From Dyella sp. 2HG41-7 (GTDB lineage: Bacteria > Pseudomonadota > Gammaproteobacteria > Xanthomonadales > Rhodanobacteraceae): 64,000 nucleotides of DNA. The notes beneath the pieces were generated by a model. The model ran no database searches and had not been told where the DNA came from. It was given only the letters and a program-made list of their open reading frames with translations. Both the position numbers and the translations under genes were made by a program. Within the stretch, counting starts at the first letter, position 1. The number at the start of each line of letters is the position of its first letter. Of the stretch, positions 49,063-57,223 are shown one piece after another. The DNA lies in assembly GCF_021390675.1 (NCBI RefSeq), contig NZ_JAJEJV010000004.1, forward strand, positions 558,001 through 622,000. Direction: 5' to 3'.

Positions 49063-50775
49063 ATGCCGTTACTACCATTTCGCGCTACGCGAAATAGCCT
49101 GACTGCGGTCTGTGCATGGATTTTTTTCGCCATCTGCGTGTGGTTTACCGCGTGGCAGGAACCTTTGCTGGAACAACGCCTGTTCGTGCTATCGCTGATG
49201 TTCTGCGTGTTCGGTGTTTCGCTCTTCGTATTTGTGCGCATGGCGTTCGCGCTGGTCTTCACCAGCGGACTGTTCCTGCTCTTGCGCGGCATTACGGTGT
49301 TGAAGGAAGAGTATCTGGAGTCGCCGCTGATGCCGGCGGATTTCGTGTACTACGTGCGCTCCAGCTTGTTCGAAACCTTGCGGCGTTATCCGAATATCTA
49401 CAGCGTCGGCCTTTGCGTGGTCATCGCCGTGCCCATCGTGCTGTGGTTAGCGTGGTATTGCGATAAACAGTTGTTCGTGCATTGGCGTCGCGCGCCGCGC
49501 ACTTTGCTACGCGCCGGTGGCGTTGCGCTCAGCGTGGCGGTGTTCTGGCTGTGTCTGCTTCCGACAGGGCCGTTCGAACGCGTTCACGCGCGCGGCACGT
49601 GGGAGAAAATGTCCGACGATGCAGCGCTGACGAATTTCTTCGTCAATCTGCGCGATTCAAGTGTGCATGTGCCGGCCACGGCGGACGACGCGACGGCCGA
49701 GCACGACTGGCAATCCACGGCGACGGACGTGCCTGCGGGCATCAATCCCAGCCGTTATCCCGATATCGTGCAGGTGCTGGAAGAAAGCACCTTCGATCCC
49801 GCGCCGTACACGCATTGCACCGTGCCCGAATGTCATCTGGACATGTTCAAACCCGATGCGAACACGCGCGGCACAGGCGTGATGCGCGTGCATACCTTCG
49901 GCGGCGGCACCTGGGTCAGCGAATTCGCTGCGTTGACGGGTATGCCGCAGGATATTTTCGGACCCGGCGGCATGTATGCGCCGTACGTGCTCGCCCCGCA
50001 TGTGCGCGATTCGTTGCCGCTGCTGCTGAAGCGACTGGGCTACACCACCGTCGCCATCTATCCGACGCACGGCGAATTCCTCAACGGGCACGATGCGTAC
50101 AAGTCGTATGGCGTCGACCACTTCTATGGCGCCGGCGAGTTGGGCCTGGACGATTGGGACGAAACCGACGCGCAGATGTTCGATGCGGCCAAGCGCGTTT
50201 ACGACAAGCTGAAAAAGCCCGGTCAACCGATCTTTATGATGATCCTGACCATCAATCAGCACGGCCCACACGACGATCCGATGTCGACGTTGCCGAAGCC
50301 ATTTCAAAACTTGTTGCAGGGCTTGCCGCCGGATGCAGCGTTGAACTTCGACACGTATCTGCAGCGCGTGCACGATTCCGATGTGGCGATGAAGGGTCTG
50401 GAGCACAACTTCCTCGACCGCGAGCAGCCGACGGTGCTGGTGCACTTCGGCGATCATCAGCCGTCGTTCGACAATCTGATGCACACGTTGCCGCGCACGC
50501 TGCCGCCGGCGCTGACGCCGTATCAGGATTACCTCACGTACTACATGATCAAGAGCAACGTGCCCGGCGCGCCGCTGCCGACGTATCCGATGTTGGATAT
50601 CGCGCATTTACCCGGCATGGTGCTCAAGGCGGCGGGATTGCCGATGGACCCGTATTTTTCCGCGCTGACGTCGTTACGCGAGCGTTGCAACGGCTTGTAC
50701 GCCGATTGCGACGACAAAGCTTTGGTGAAGTCGTATTACGGATGGATCTTCAATCGGTTGCACGTGTATCAGTGA
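49063..50775 (+). CDS. LtaS/OpgB-type membrane phosphoglycerol transferase (sulfatase fold)
   Basis: Inner-membrane enzyme of 570 residues: four to five N-terminal helices (about residues 15-165), then a periplasmic alkaline-phosphatase-fold domain. VQVLEESTFDPAPYTHC supplies the metal and nucleophile region, FGGGTWVSEFAALTG and VLVHFGDHQPS supply the later metal ligands. Relatives add phosphoglycerol to periplasmic glucans (OpgB) or polymers (LtaS). The acceptor is not shown by sequence; glucans or envelope sugars are likely in a Gram-negative. Confidence 0.83.
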   Translation: MPLLPFRATRNSLTAVCAWIFFAICVWFTAWQEPLLEQRLFVLSLMFCVFGVSLFVFVRMAFALVFTSGLFLLLRGITVLKEEYLESPLMPADFVYYVRSSLFETLRRYPNIYSVGLCVVIAVPIVLWLAWYCDKQLFVHWRRAPRTLLRAGGVALSVAVFWLCLLPTGPFERVHARGTWEKMSDDAALTNFFVNLRDSSVHVPATADDATAEHDWQSTATDVPAGINPSRYPDIVQVLEESTFDPAPYTHCTVPECHLDMFKPDANTRGTGVMRVHTFGGGTWVSEFAALTGMPQDIFGPGGMYAPYVLAPHVRDSLPLLLKRLGYTTVAIYPTHGEFLNGHDAYKSYGVDHFYGAGELGLDDWDETDAQMFDAAKRVYDKLKKPGQPIFMMILTINQHGPHDDPMSTLPKPFQNLLQGLPPDAALNFDTYLQRVHDSDVAMKGLEHNFLDREQPTVLVHFGDHQPSFDNLMHTLPRTLPPALTPYQDYLTYYMIKSNVPGAPLPTYPMLDIAHLPGMVLKAAGLPMDPYFSALTSLRERCNGLYADCDDKALVKSYYGWIFNRLHVYQ

Positions 50776-50793
50776 TATGCGTGCGTGAGTCGT

Positions 50794-50828
50794 GCAGGTT
50801 GGCGTCGCATTGGCGAACGCCGACCTGC
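50794..50828. terminator. hairpin between convergent phosphoglycerol transferase and nagA
   Basis: A 12-base stem GCAGGTTGGCGT / ACGCCGACCTGC (one wobble pair) with an 11-base loop in a 64-base convergent gap; probably a bidirectional terminator though no T-run is present. Confidence 0.55.
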
Positions 50829-50839
50829 AAGGATTCCGT

Positions 50840-52000
50840 TCAACCGACGGCGTGAGGCACGCCGGCCATCCACGTTTCGCGCACGGTCAACGCATCGTCC
50901 ATCACGGCGAAATCCGCCTGATATCCCGCGGCGATCCGGCCGTGCGTGCGATCCAACCCGATCCATGCGGCGGGATAGCTGCTCGCCATGCGCGATGCCT
51001 CCGCGAGCGGAAGACCAAGCATGTGCACCGCATTGCGTACCGCGCTTGCCATATCCAAACCGGAGCCGGCCAACACGCCTGCTTCGCTCTGGCAGATACC
51101 GTCGCGCATCACGATCGTCTGACCGTTGAGCACGTATTCCGGATTGTCGCTGCCGACCGGCGGCATCGCGTCGGTCACCAGCACGCACTTGCCACGCGTT
51201 TTGGCGGCGATCGCGACGCGCAAGGTCGCCGGGTGCACGTGATGACCGTCGACGATCAAGCCACACCAGCTGTACGGATCGTCCAGCGCCGCACCCACTA
51301 CGCCGGGATCGCGACTGCTGAGCGGCGTCATGGCGTTATACAAATGCGTAAATCCGCACACGCCCGCATCGAGCGCCGTGCGCGTGGTGGCGTAATCGGC
51401 GCCCGTGTGGCCCGCGACGACAACAACGCCGGCGCCACTCAATCGCGCGATCACGTGCGGCGGTACCTGATCCGGCGCAAGCGTCAACATCACCGGGCCC
51501 TTATGCGGTGCGATCAACGCTTCCACATCGTCGTCGTTCGGATGGCGGAACAAATCGGCGTTGTGAATGCCTTTGCGCGCCGTGGCGAGGAACGGGCCTT
51601 CCACATGAATGCCGAGAATCCCCGGTACGCGTTGTTCGATCGCATCGTCCACCGCCTGCAAGGCGGCGTGCATCACTTCGGCGGTGTCCGTAATCAAGGT
51701 CGGCAACATGCCGGTGGTGCCGTAGGTGCGATGCGCTTCGGCGATGCCGCGCAAAGTTTCGACCGTCGGCGCATCGTTGAACAACAATCCGCCGCCGCCG
51801 TTGACCTGCACGTCGATAAAGCCGGGCAGTAGAAGGCTGCCTTTCAGATCGTGCTTCTGCGCGTCGGCGATACGCGCATCATTGTGCGCGACGATCGCAA
51901 CGATACGTTTGCCTCGCACCAAAACAGCCAAACCTTCACGCGGACCGTGATCGCCGAGTACGCGACCATTGACCAGAGCGATTAACGGATTCGGCGGCAT
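50840..52000 (-). CDS. nagA: N-acetylglucosamine-6-phosphate deacetylase
   Basis: Removes acetate from GlcNAc-6-P, 386 residues. Amidohydrolase metal motifs: PGFIDVQVNGGGG, GIHVEGPFL, VAGHTGADY, FTHLYNAMTPLSSRDPG and VTDAMPPVG with the catalytic Asp. Start ATG 52000 shares one base with the nagB-II stop (TAATG), so the two are translationally coupled. Final gene of the leftward nag group. Confidence 0.95.
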   Translation of the reverse strand: MPPNPLIALVNGRVLGDHGPREGLAVLVRGKRIVAIVAHNDARIADAQKHDLKGSLLLPGFIDVQVNGGGGLLFNDAPTVETLRGIAEAHRTYGTTGMLPTLITDTAEVMHAALQAVDDAIEQRVPGILGIHVEGPFLATARKGIHNADLFRHPNDDDVEALIAPHKGPVMLTLAPDQVPPHVIARLSGAGVVVVAGHTGADYATTRTALDAGVCGFTHLYNAMTPLSSRDPGVVGAALDDPYSWCGLIVDGHHVHPATLRVAIAAKTRGKCVLVTDAMPPVGSDNPEYVLNGQTIVMRDGICQSEAGVLAGSGLDMASAVRNAVHMLGLPLAEASRMASSYPAAWIGLDRTHGRIAAGYQADFAVMDDALTVRETWMAGVPHAVG

Positions 52001-53034
52001 TACACAGTCTCCGTGACCTTGCGCAGATGCGGCGGAACATCCGGGTCGTAACCGCGCGCGAGCGACAAGGCGCTGGCGGCGCGATAGAAACTTTGCACGG
52101 CGAGCAACGGCGTCACGATGGGTGCGATATTGGTAGGCAGCGGCAACGCATCGGGACCTTCCGCACCGGGCGCGGCCACCCACACGCGTGCGCCGCGCGC
52201 GCGAAATTCCGCCGCGACGGCAAGCGTGTTTTCCAGCGTGCCATCGTCCTGCGCGAGGAACAGTACCGGAAAGCCTTCGCCGACCAACGCCATCGGACCG
52301 TGCTTCACTTCGGCGGCGCTGAACGCTTCCGCGTGCAGTCCGCAGGTTTCTTTCAATTTGAGCGCGGCTTCCAACGCCGCGCCGAAACCGTAACCGCGGC
52401 CGACCACGAACAAGTTGTGCACGTCGACGAGACCTTGTTCCAACGGACTCCAATCGCTTTCCCAGCCGCGACGAAGATCGTCTGGCAGACGCGCGATCGC
52501 GGCGTGCAACACGTCGTCGTTCGACCAATACGCCGTCAGCTGCAACACGGCGGCCAGCGTGGCGAGATAACTCTTGGTGGCGGCTACGCTGCGTTCGGGA
52601 CCGGCGCGCAACGGAATCACGGTATCGGCCAATGCGGCGAGCGGCGAATCTTCCACGTTCACCAATGCGATCACATACGCGCCCGCCTGCTTCGCGGCTT
52701 CGGCGCTGCGCAGCAGATCCGGGCTTTTGCCCGATTGCGAAATCGCGACAAACAGCGCGCCATCGAGTTTCAGGTTCGCATCGTAGATGGACGAAATCGA
52801 CGGCGACGCCGACGCCGTGACCAGACCGAGCCGCGTTTCGAACACATACTTCGCGTAGGCCGCCGCATGATCGGAACTTCCGCGCGCGCACGTCACGATA
52901 AAGCGCGGCGGATTCGCGCGCAGGCGTTCGCCGAGCGCTTTGAGCAGGGACGCATTCTGCGCAAGCTGTCGTTCGACAGTGGCGGCGCTTTCCTGCGCCT
53001 CGTTGTACATCAACGTGTCACGAGCGGATTTCAT
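52000..53034 (-). CDS. nagB-II: SIS-type glucosamine-6-phosphate deaminase NagB-II
   Basis: Double SIS-domain protein of 344 residues. TCARGSSDHAAAYAKYVFE and FVAISQSGKSPDLL form the first sugar-phosphate site; VGRGYGFGAALEAALKLKETCGLHAEAFSAAEVKHGPMALV forms the second, as in GlmS isomerase domains but without a glutaminase domain. Xanthomonads and Shewanella use this type instead of classical NagB to turn GlcN-6-P into fructose-6-P and ammonia. Coupled to nagA. Confidence 0.93.
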   Translation of the reverse strand: MKSARDTLMYNEAQESAATVERQLAQNASLLKALGERLRANPPRFIVTCARGSSDHAAAYAKYVFETRLGLVTASASPSISSIYDANLKLDGALFVAISQSGKSPDLLRSAEAAKQAGAYVIALVNVEDSPLAALADTVIPLRAGPERSVAATKSYLATLAAVLQLTAYWSNDDVLHAAIARLPDDLRRGWESDWSPLEQGLVDVHNLFVVGRGYGFGAALEAALKLKETCGLHAEAFSAAEVKHGPMALVGEGFPVLFLAQDDGTLENTLAVAAEFRARGARVWVAAPGAEGPDALPLPTNIAPIVTPLLAVQSFYRAASALSLARGYDPDVPPHLRKVTETV

Positions 53035-53073
53035 GGAAGCTCCAAAAATAGGGGGTGCACCATGCAGTGCTTC

Positions 53074-53229
53074 CTCTCCCCTTCGGGGAGAGGATTGAGG
53101 TGAGGGGGGGAGCCTCGCCGTAGCGCTGGCAAGTGCGGTGGAAATGAATAAAAAACTTTCTAAAACTTATTGAGGTGGGAATTTGGCTAGATTGACCCCT
53201 CACCCCAACCCCCTCCCCGAAGGGGAGAG
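53074..53229. repeat. inverted repeat element upstream of nagB-II
   Basis: Arms 53074-53107 and 53196-53229 are 34 bases each, inverted copies with 31 matches, separated by 88 bases. Each arm contains its own hairpin: CTCTCCCC-TTC-GGGGAGAG in arm 1. It fills the gap between the LacI gene and nagB-II on the same strand, and could attenuate nagB-II or mark a mobile REP-type insertion. Confidence 0.72.
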
Positions 53230-53241
53230 AGAGTGTCTTCG

Positions 53242-54270
53242 TCACGTCTGGCGCGGCGGCGCGGTCGATCCGCGCACCACCAACTCCGGCATAAAACCTT
53301 CGTTGACGATTTCGGTTTCGCGTTGCTGCAAACCGTCGATCAAATGCAGTGCGGCATGCTGGCCGATTTCGCTGGTCGATTGCCGCGCGGTTGTCAGCGC
53401 GGGCCACGCCTGTTTGGAGAACGGGCTGTCCTCGAAACCGGCGATGGACAAATCCCACGGCACGTCCAAACCCGCCGAGCGCGCCGCGGCCAATACGCCA
53501 GCCGCGATTTCGTCGTTGCAGCCGAAGATCGCCGTGGGCGGTTCTTTCAACGCGAGCAATTTGCGCGCACCGCGGAAACCATCGTCGAACGCGTAGCGGC
53601 CGGGAAGAATCAGTTTGCGGTTGAGCGCGATGCCGTAATCCTTCAACGCATCCGCGTAGCCCTGATAGCGTTCCGGGCTGGAGCGATGATGCGGTTCGCC
53701 CCACAAAAAACCGATGCGCGTGTGACCGAGCTGGATCAAATGCTCGGTGATCGCGTAGGCCGCGTCGTGGTCGTCCACATACACGCACGGCATGCCGTCC
53801 TTGGGGTCCTCGCGCGCCGCGATGATGCGCACGAAATCCACGTCGTGCGCTTTCAGCTTCGCCAGCAACGCGGATTGCTCCGACATCGGCGGCGCCAGAA
53901 TCAATCCGGCCAGACGTGCGCGTTGCACCAGCGACACCAGCTCGTCGGCCAGGCCGGGCTCGGTGGAATCGCAGGGATAAATCTGCAGCCCGAAGCCGCG
54001 CGCGCGGCACGCCGACAACACGCCGTTCTGCATATCGATGACGTAGTGCGCGTTCGGGTTGTCGTACACCAGTCCGATGGCATACGAGTGCGTGCTGCTG
54101 CGCAGGCTGCGTGCGGAAGGGTCCGGACGATAGCCAAGCTGCTCGATCGCCCGTTCCACCTTTTCGCGGGTCTCGGGCCGTACCGCCGCTTCGTGGTTGA
54201 TGACGCGGGAAACCGTCTTCAACGAAACGCCGGCGTGTTTGGCGACATCCTTGATGGTAGGGCTGTGCAA
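53242..54270 (-). CDS. LacI-family regulator of the nag locus
   Basis: LacI/GalR regulator of 342 residues, helix-turn-helix PTIKDVAKHAGVSLKTVSRVIN. Ligand-domain blocks: LIHLGHTRIGFL-like LIQLGHTRIGFLWG, IFGCNDEIAAGVLAAARSAGLDVP and SIAGFEDSPFSKQAWPALTT. Neighbours are nagB-II, nagA and the GlcNAc permease, matching NagR/NagQ-type repressors of xanthomonads; GlcNAc-6-P is the expected inducer. Candidate operators are at 55728 and 55960. Confidence 0.87.
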   Translation of the reverse strand: MHSPTIKDVAKHAGVSLKTVSRVINHEAAVRPETREKVERAIEQLGYRPDPSARSLRSSTHSYAIGLVYDNPNAHYVIDMQNGVLSACRARGFGLQIYPCDSTEPGLADELVSLVQRARLAGLILAPPMSEQSALLAKLKAHDVDFVRIIAAREDPKDGMPCVYVDDHDAAYAITEHLIQLGHTRIGFLWGEPHHRSSPERYQGYADALKDYGIALNRKLILPGRYAFDDGFRGARKLLALKEPPTAIFGCNDEIAAGVLAAARSAGLDVPWDLSIAGFEDSPFSKQAWPALTTARQSTSEIGQHAALHLIDGLQQRETEIVNEGFMPELVVRGSTAPPRQT

Positions 54271-54367
54271 CGAGAGTTCCTCCCGGGTGTCGGATGGGCA
54301 TCGTAGCCCAGTGACCGGGTCTAGTGTGGATGGCGGAAGGGCTGGAGCCTGACGTCACGAAAGCGCC

Positions 54368-55654
54368 TTAGCCGGCATGGTTACCTGCGTTATGGCCGCG
54401 CAGCCCGTAGTACAGGATGTAGAGATAGCACGGCACGATGACAATCACGAACGCGAGCTGGAAATCGATGTATTGCTTCAAATGCACAAATGCCTGCGGC
54501 AATAGCGCGCCGCCCACGATGCCCATGATCAGCAAGGCCGAACCCAGCTCGGTGTGACTGCCCAAACCCTTGATGGCCAGCGGGAAAATCGCCGGCCACA
54601 TCATGGCGTTGGCAAAGCCCAGTGCGGCCACGAACGCGACCGACGTGAGGCCATGCGTGACATACGCGCCCAAGGCGAACAGCACGCCGAGCACTGCAGA
54701 CACGGCGAGGTAGCGTTGCTGCGAAATAACGCGCGGAATCAGCAGTGAGCCAAGCACGTAGCCGGCCAGCATCGCCGCCATCGTGTACGTCGTGAAATGC
54801 GAGGTCATGCGCAGCGGCAGACCGAAACCCTGTCCGTACGTGTTGATGGCGTCACCGGCCATCACTTCCACGCCCACGTACAAGAACAGACACAGCACGC
54901 CCAGCCACAAATGCGGAAAGCTGAAAATGCCGCCCTTGCTGTGACCGATCGAGCGTTCGCTGTTCGCGCCGGACGGTTTGATTTCCGGCAGCGAGGAAAG
55001 AAGAATCCAGATCGCCAACACCACCAACAGTCCCGCCAGCGCCATATAAGGCCAAAAAACGCGTGCGGCGAATTCGGTGAGCAAGGCATCGCGCGACGGG
55101 CCGGTCGCCATCTTGGTGATCTGATCGAGAAATGCGTCGATGCCCGTCATCACCAACGCACCGAAGGCGAGCGGCGCCAGCGCGCCAGCCACTTTGTTGC
55201 AGATACCCATCAACGCGATGCGCTGCGCTGCGCTTTCGATCGGGCCGAGAATGCTGATGTACGGATTGGACGCCGTCTGCAGCAGCGACAAGCCTGCGCC
55301 GATTACGAACAACCCCGTCAACGCGCCCGGATAAACGCGAAGTCGCACGAATTCGCCGAACACCGCCGCACCGATCGCCATGATGAAAAGGCCTAAAACC
55401 ATGCCTTTTTTCATGCCCGTGCGCTTGAGCACCGCGCCTGCCGGCAACGCGAGCACAAAGTAAGAAACGTAAAACGCAAACGGCACCAGAAACGCGTTGA
55501 TGTCATCCAGCATAAAAGCCACCTTCACGAACGAAATCAGCGGCCCGTTGAGCCACGTAAAAAAGCCCATGATGAAGAACAGCACGCCGATGATCATCAT
55601 TGGCAGCAGTGTCGACGAACGTGACGCGTCGGCGGTGTAAGTGGTGGACGACAT
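54368..55654 (-). CDS. nagP: NagP-like MFS N-acetylglucosamine transporter (FucP family)
   Basis: Sugar/proton symporter of 428 residues with twelve predicted helices. FucP-family blocks: FFIMGFFTWLNGPLISFVKVAF, GAGLSLLQTASNPYISILGP with AQRIALMGICNKVAGALAP, and GFANAMMWPAIFPLAIKGLGSHTELGSALLIMGIVGGALLP. Neighbouring nag genes make GlcNAc the likely substrate. ATG 55654 is the conserved start; the open frame extends upstream without support. Control probably by the LacI protein through sites in the 412-base region upstream. Confidence 0.88.
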   Translation of the reverse strand: MSSTTYTADASRSSTLLPMMIIGVLFFIMGFFTWLNGPLISFVKVAFMLDDINAFLVPFAFYVSYFVLALPAGAVLKRTGMKKGMVLGLFIMAIGAAVFGEFVRLRVYPGALTGLFVIGAGLSLLQTASNPYISILGPIESAAQRIALMGICNKVAGALAPLAFGALVMTGIDAFLDQITKMATGPSRDALLTEFAARVFWPYMALAGLLVVLAIWILLSSLPEIKPSGANSERSIGHSKGGIFSFPHLWLGVLCLFLYVGVEVMAGDAINTYGQGFGLPLRMTSHFTTYTMAAMLAGYVLGSLLIPRVISQQRYLAVSAVLGVLFALGAYVTHGLTSVAFVAALGFANAMMWPAIFPLAIKGLGSHTELGSALLIMGIVGGALLPQAFVHLKQYIDFQLAFVIVIVPCYLYILYYGLRGHNAGNHAG

Positions 55655-55727
55655 GTAGCGTTTTCCCCGTGCATAGACCCGATGTCGACAACCGACATCA
55701 CCGTAACGGCCTTTATTGTCCTCAAGG

Positions 55728-55740
55728 CACAACGTTGTCA
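55728..55740. promoter_or_regulatory. LacI-type operator candidate, nagP side
   Basis: CACAACGTTGTCA contains the perfect palindrome ACAACGTTGT with the central CG typical of LacI-family operators, 74 bases upstream of the nagP start. Matches the second site at 55960 in form. Confidence 0.6.
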
Positions 55741-55959
55741 ATCAATGGCGTCAGATGGCGCCGACAACGTGCGTCATTTCGACCGAAGCGGCGTCTTTTC
55801 GTGATGCGCCGCAACAGCGTGGGTACTAGGCCAATTGTCCTACATGATTGGTAACAAAATCATTTGTTGTCAATAAGTTAAATAATTTCATCTGCAACCA
55901 CATCGCAAACCGTTTCGCGGCGCGGCAAACGCCGCGAAAGAACCCGTTCTACGGCATGT

Positions 55960-55973
55960 TGACAGCGTTGTCA
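55960..55973. promoter_or_regulatory. LacI-type operator candidate, kinase side
   Basis: TGACAGCGTTGTCA is an almost perfect 14-base palindrome about 95 bases before the kinase GTG. A TTGACA -35-like hexamer overlaps its left edge, so a bound repressor would block the promoter. Confidence 0.65.
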
Positions 55974-56066
55974 TTCATGACCAGACTCCGCCATCAAAGT
56001 CGTGCCAAGCGGGGAAGCTCTACGAATCAAGTAGGGCACGCACGACACAAAGCGTGAGGAGGGGGC

Positions 56067-57098
56067 GTGGTTCAGGCTGTCGTTCATGGCAAAGCGCAAT
56101 CGGCACCGACGCGGGAGCTGGCCTTTTTGGCCGCCGACGTGGGCGGTACGCATGCGCGCATTGGGCTTGTAAGTCCGCGTCCCGATGGTCGCCGTCCCGT
56201 GACGGTGCTGGAATACCGCCGCTACGCCTGCGCCGAATGGCCCAGCCTTACCGCGGTGCTGAAAGATTTCGTCGAGCAGCTCAGCGCCGGCACGCGCGTG
56301 GAGCAGTGCGCGGTGGCGAGCGCCGGTTATGTGTTGGGCGACTCCATCGTCAACGACAACCTGCCGTGGCCCGTGTCGATTCGCGATATCCGCGAAACCC
56401 TAGGCATCGCGCAGCTGGCGGTGATCAATGATTTCGAAGCGGTGGCGTACGCCACGCAATTCATGACGCAGTCCGACACCATTCCGGTGATCGAGACCAG
56501 TGCGCCGCAAACGAACGGCCCGGTGCTGGTGATGGGCCCGGGCACAGGTCTAGGTTCGGCCGTGCTTTTTCCAGGCAAGCCGCACGCCACGGTGTTGGCG
56601 ACCGAAGCGGGGCAGGTATCGCTCGCACCCGGCAACGAACTGGAAATCGACATTCTCAAGTTCTTGGCGCGCGATCGTGCGTATGTCTCCTATGAGCATG
56701 CGTTGTCCGGTCCGGGCCTTGTGAATTTGTACAACGCGATCTGCACCTTGCGCGGCGCGAAACCGAATTTGCAGTTGCCTTCCGACGTGACGCGTAGCGC
56801 CGTGGAACGCACCGATGCGGCGGCGGTGGAAGCGTTGAACGTGTTCTGCGGATTGCTCGGCAGCTTTGTCGGCGATCTCGTGCTGCTCTACGGCGCGCGC
56901 GGCGGCGTGTATCTCGCCGGCGGCATCCTGCCGCAGATTCGCGATCTGCTTTTGTCGAGCACTTTTGCCGAGCGTTTTTTCAACAAAGGCGTCATGCGCC
57001 CTTTTTTGCAACAGGTACCTGTACGGCTGATGGATCACGGCCAGCTCGGCGTCATTGGCGCCGCCGGCCTGTATTTGGATGGTCAGCACGCTCAGTGA
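56067..57098 (+). CDS. glucokinase-family sugar kinase (probable GlcNAc/glucose kinase)
   Basis: A 343-residue Glk-family kinase, GTG start with GAGGAGGGGG upstream. ATP-binding AADVGGTHARIGLV, sugar-binding NDFEAVAYA and GPGTGLGSAVLF, and VYLAGGILPQIRDLL are present. Family members phosphorylate glucose; in xanthomonad nag loci such proteins act as GlcNAc kinases, needed because the MFS permease brings in unphosphorylated sugar. The shared operator with nagP supports GlcNAc, but glucose cannot be excluded. Confidence 0.87.
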   Translation: MVQAVVHGKAQSAPTRELAFLAADVGGTHARIGLVSPRPDGRRPVTVLEYRRYACAEWPSLTAVLKDFVEQLSAGTRVEQCAVASAGYVLGDSIVNDNLPWPVSIRDIRETLGIAQLAVINDFEAVAYATQFMTQSDTIPVIETSAPQTNGPVLVMGPGTGLGSAVLFPGKPHATVLATEAGQVSLAPGNELEIDILKFLARDRAYVSYEHALSGPGLVNLYNAICTLRGAKPNLQLPSDVTRSAVERTDAAAVEALNVFCGLLGSFVGDLVLLYGARGGVYLAGGILPQIRDLLLSSTFAERFFNKGVMRPFLQQVPVRLMDHGQLGVIGAAGLYLDGQHAQ

Positions 57099-57223
57099 TG
57101 AGCGTGTCGAACGATGCAAAACGAGGTTTATTGAAACGAACCGGGCGCAAGCCCATACGCCACGCAGTACGGACATGCCGCGAACATATTCCGTGCTGAA
57201 AACGCCTCTGAGGGGAGGAAGTC

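Larger units (their letters stand above)
55655..56066. promoter_or_regulatory. divergent nagP/kinase control region
   Basis: A 412-base non-coding stretch. It holds an inverted repeat GATGTCG-N5-CGACATC (55681-55699) 26 bases before nagP, a CACAACGTTGTCA site (55728-55740) and a TGACAGCGTTGTCA site (55960-55973). Two of these share an ACA-CG-TTGT core. An AT-rich stretch at 55850-55890 is likely promoter DNA. No protein-coding frame there is convincing. Confidence 0.65.

Noticed and set aside
46866-49292. 808-residue version of the CpdB-like protein
   Set aside because: The first 130 residues are unlike any domain and run into the neighbouring promoter; ATG 48896 gives a proper lipoprotein signal.
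52001-52891. Upstream extension of nagA giving a 683-residue protein
   Set aside because: The extension overlaps NagB-II in another frame and has shadow-type composition; the true start is ATG 52000.
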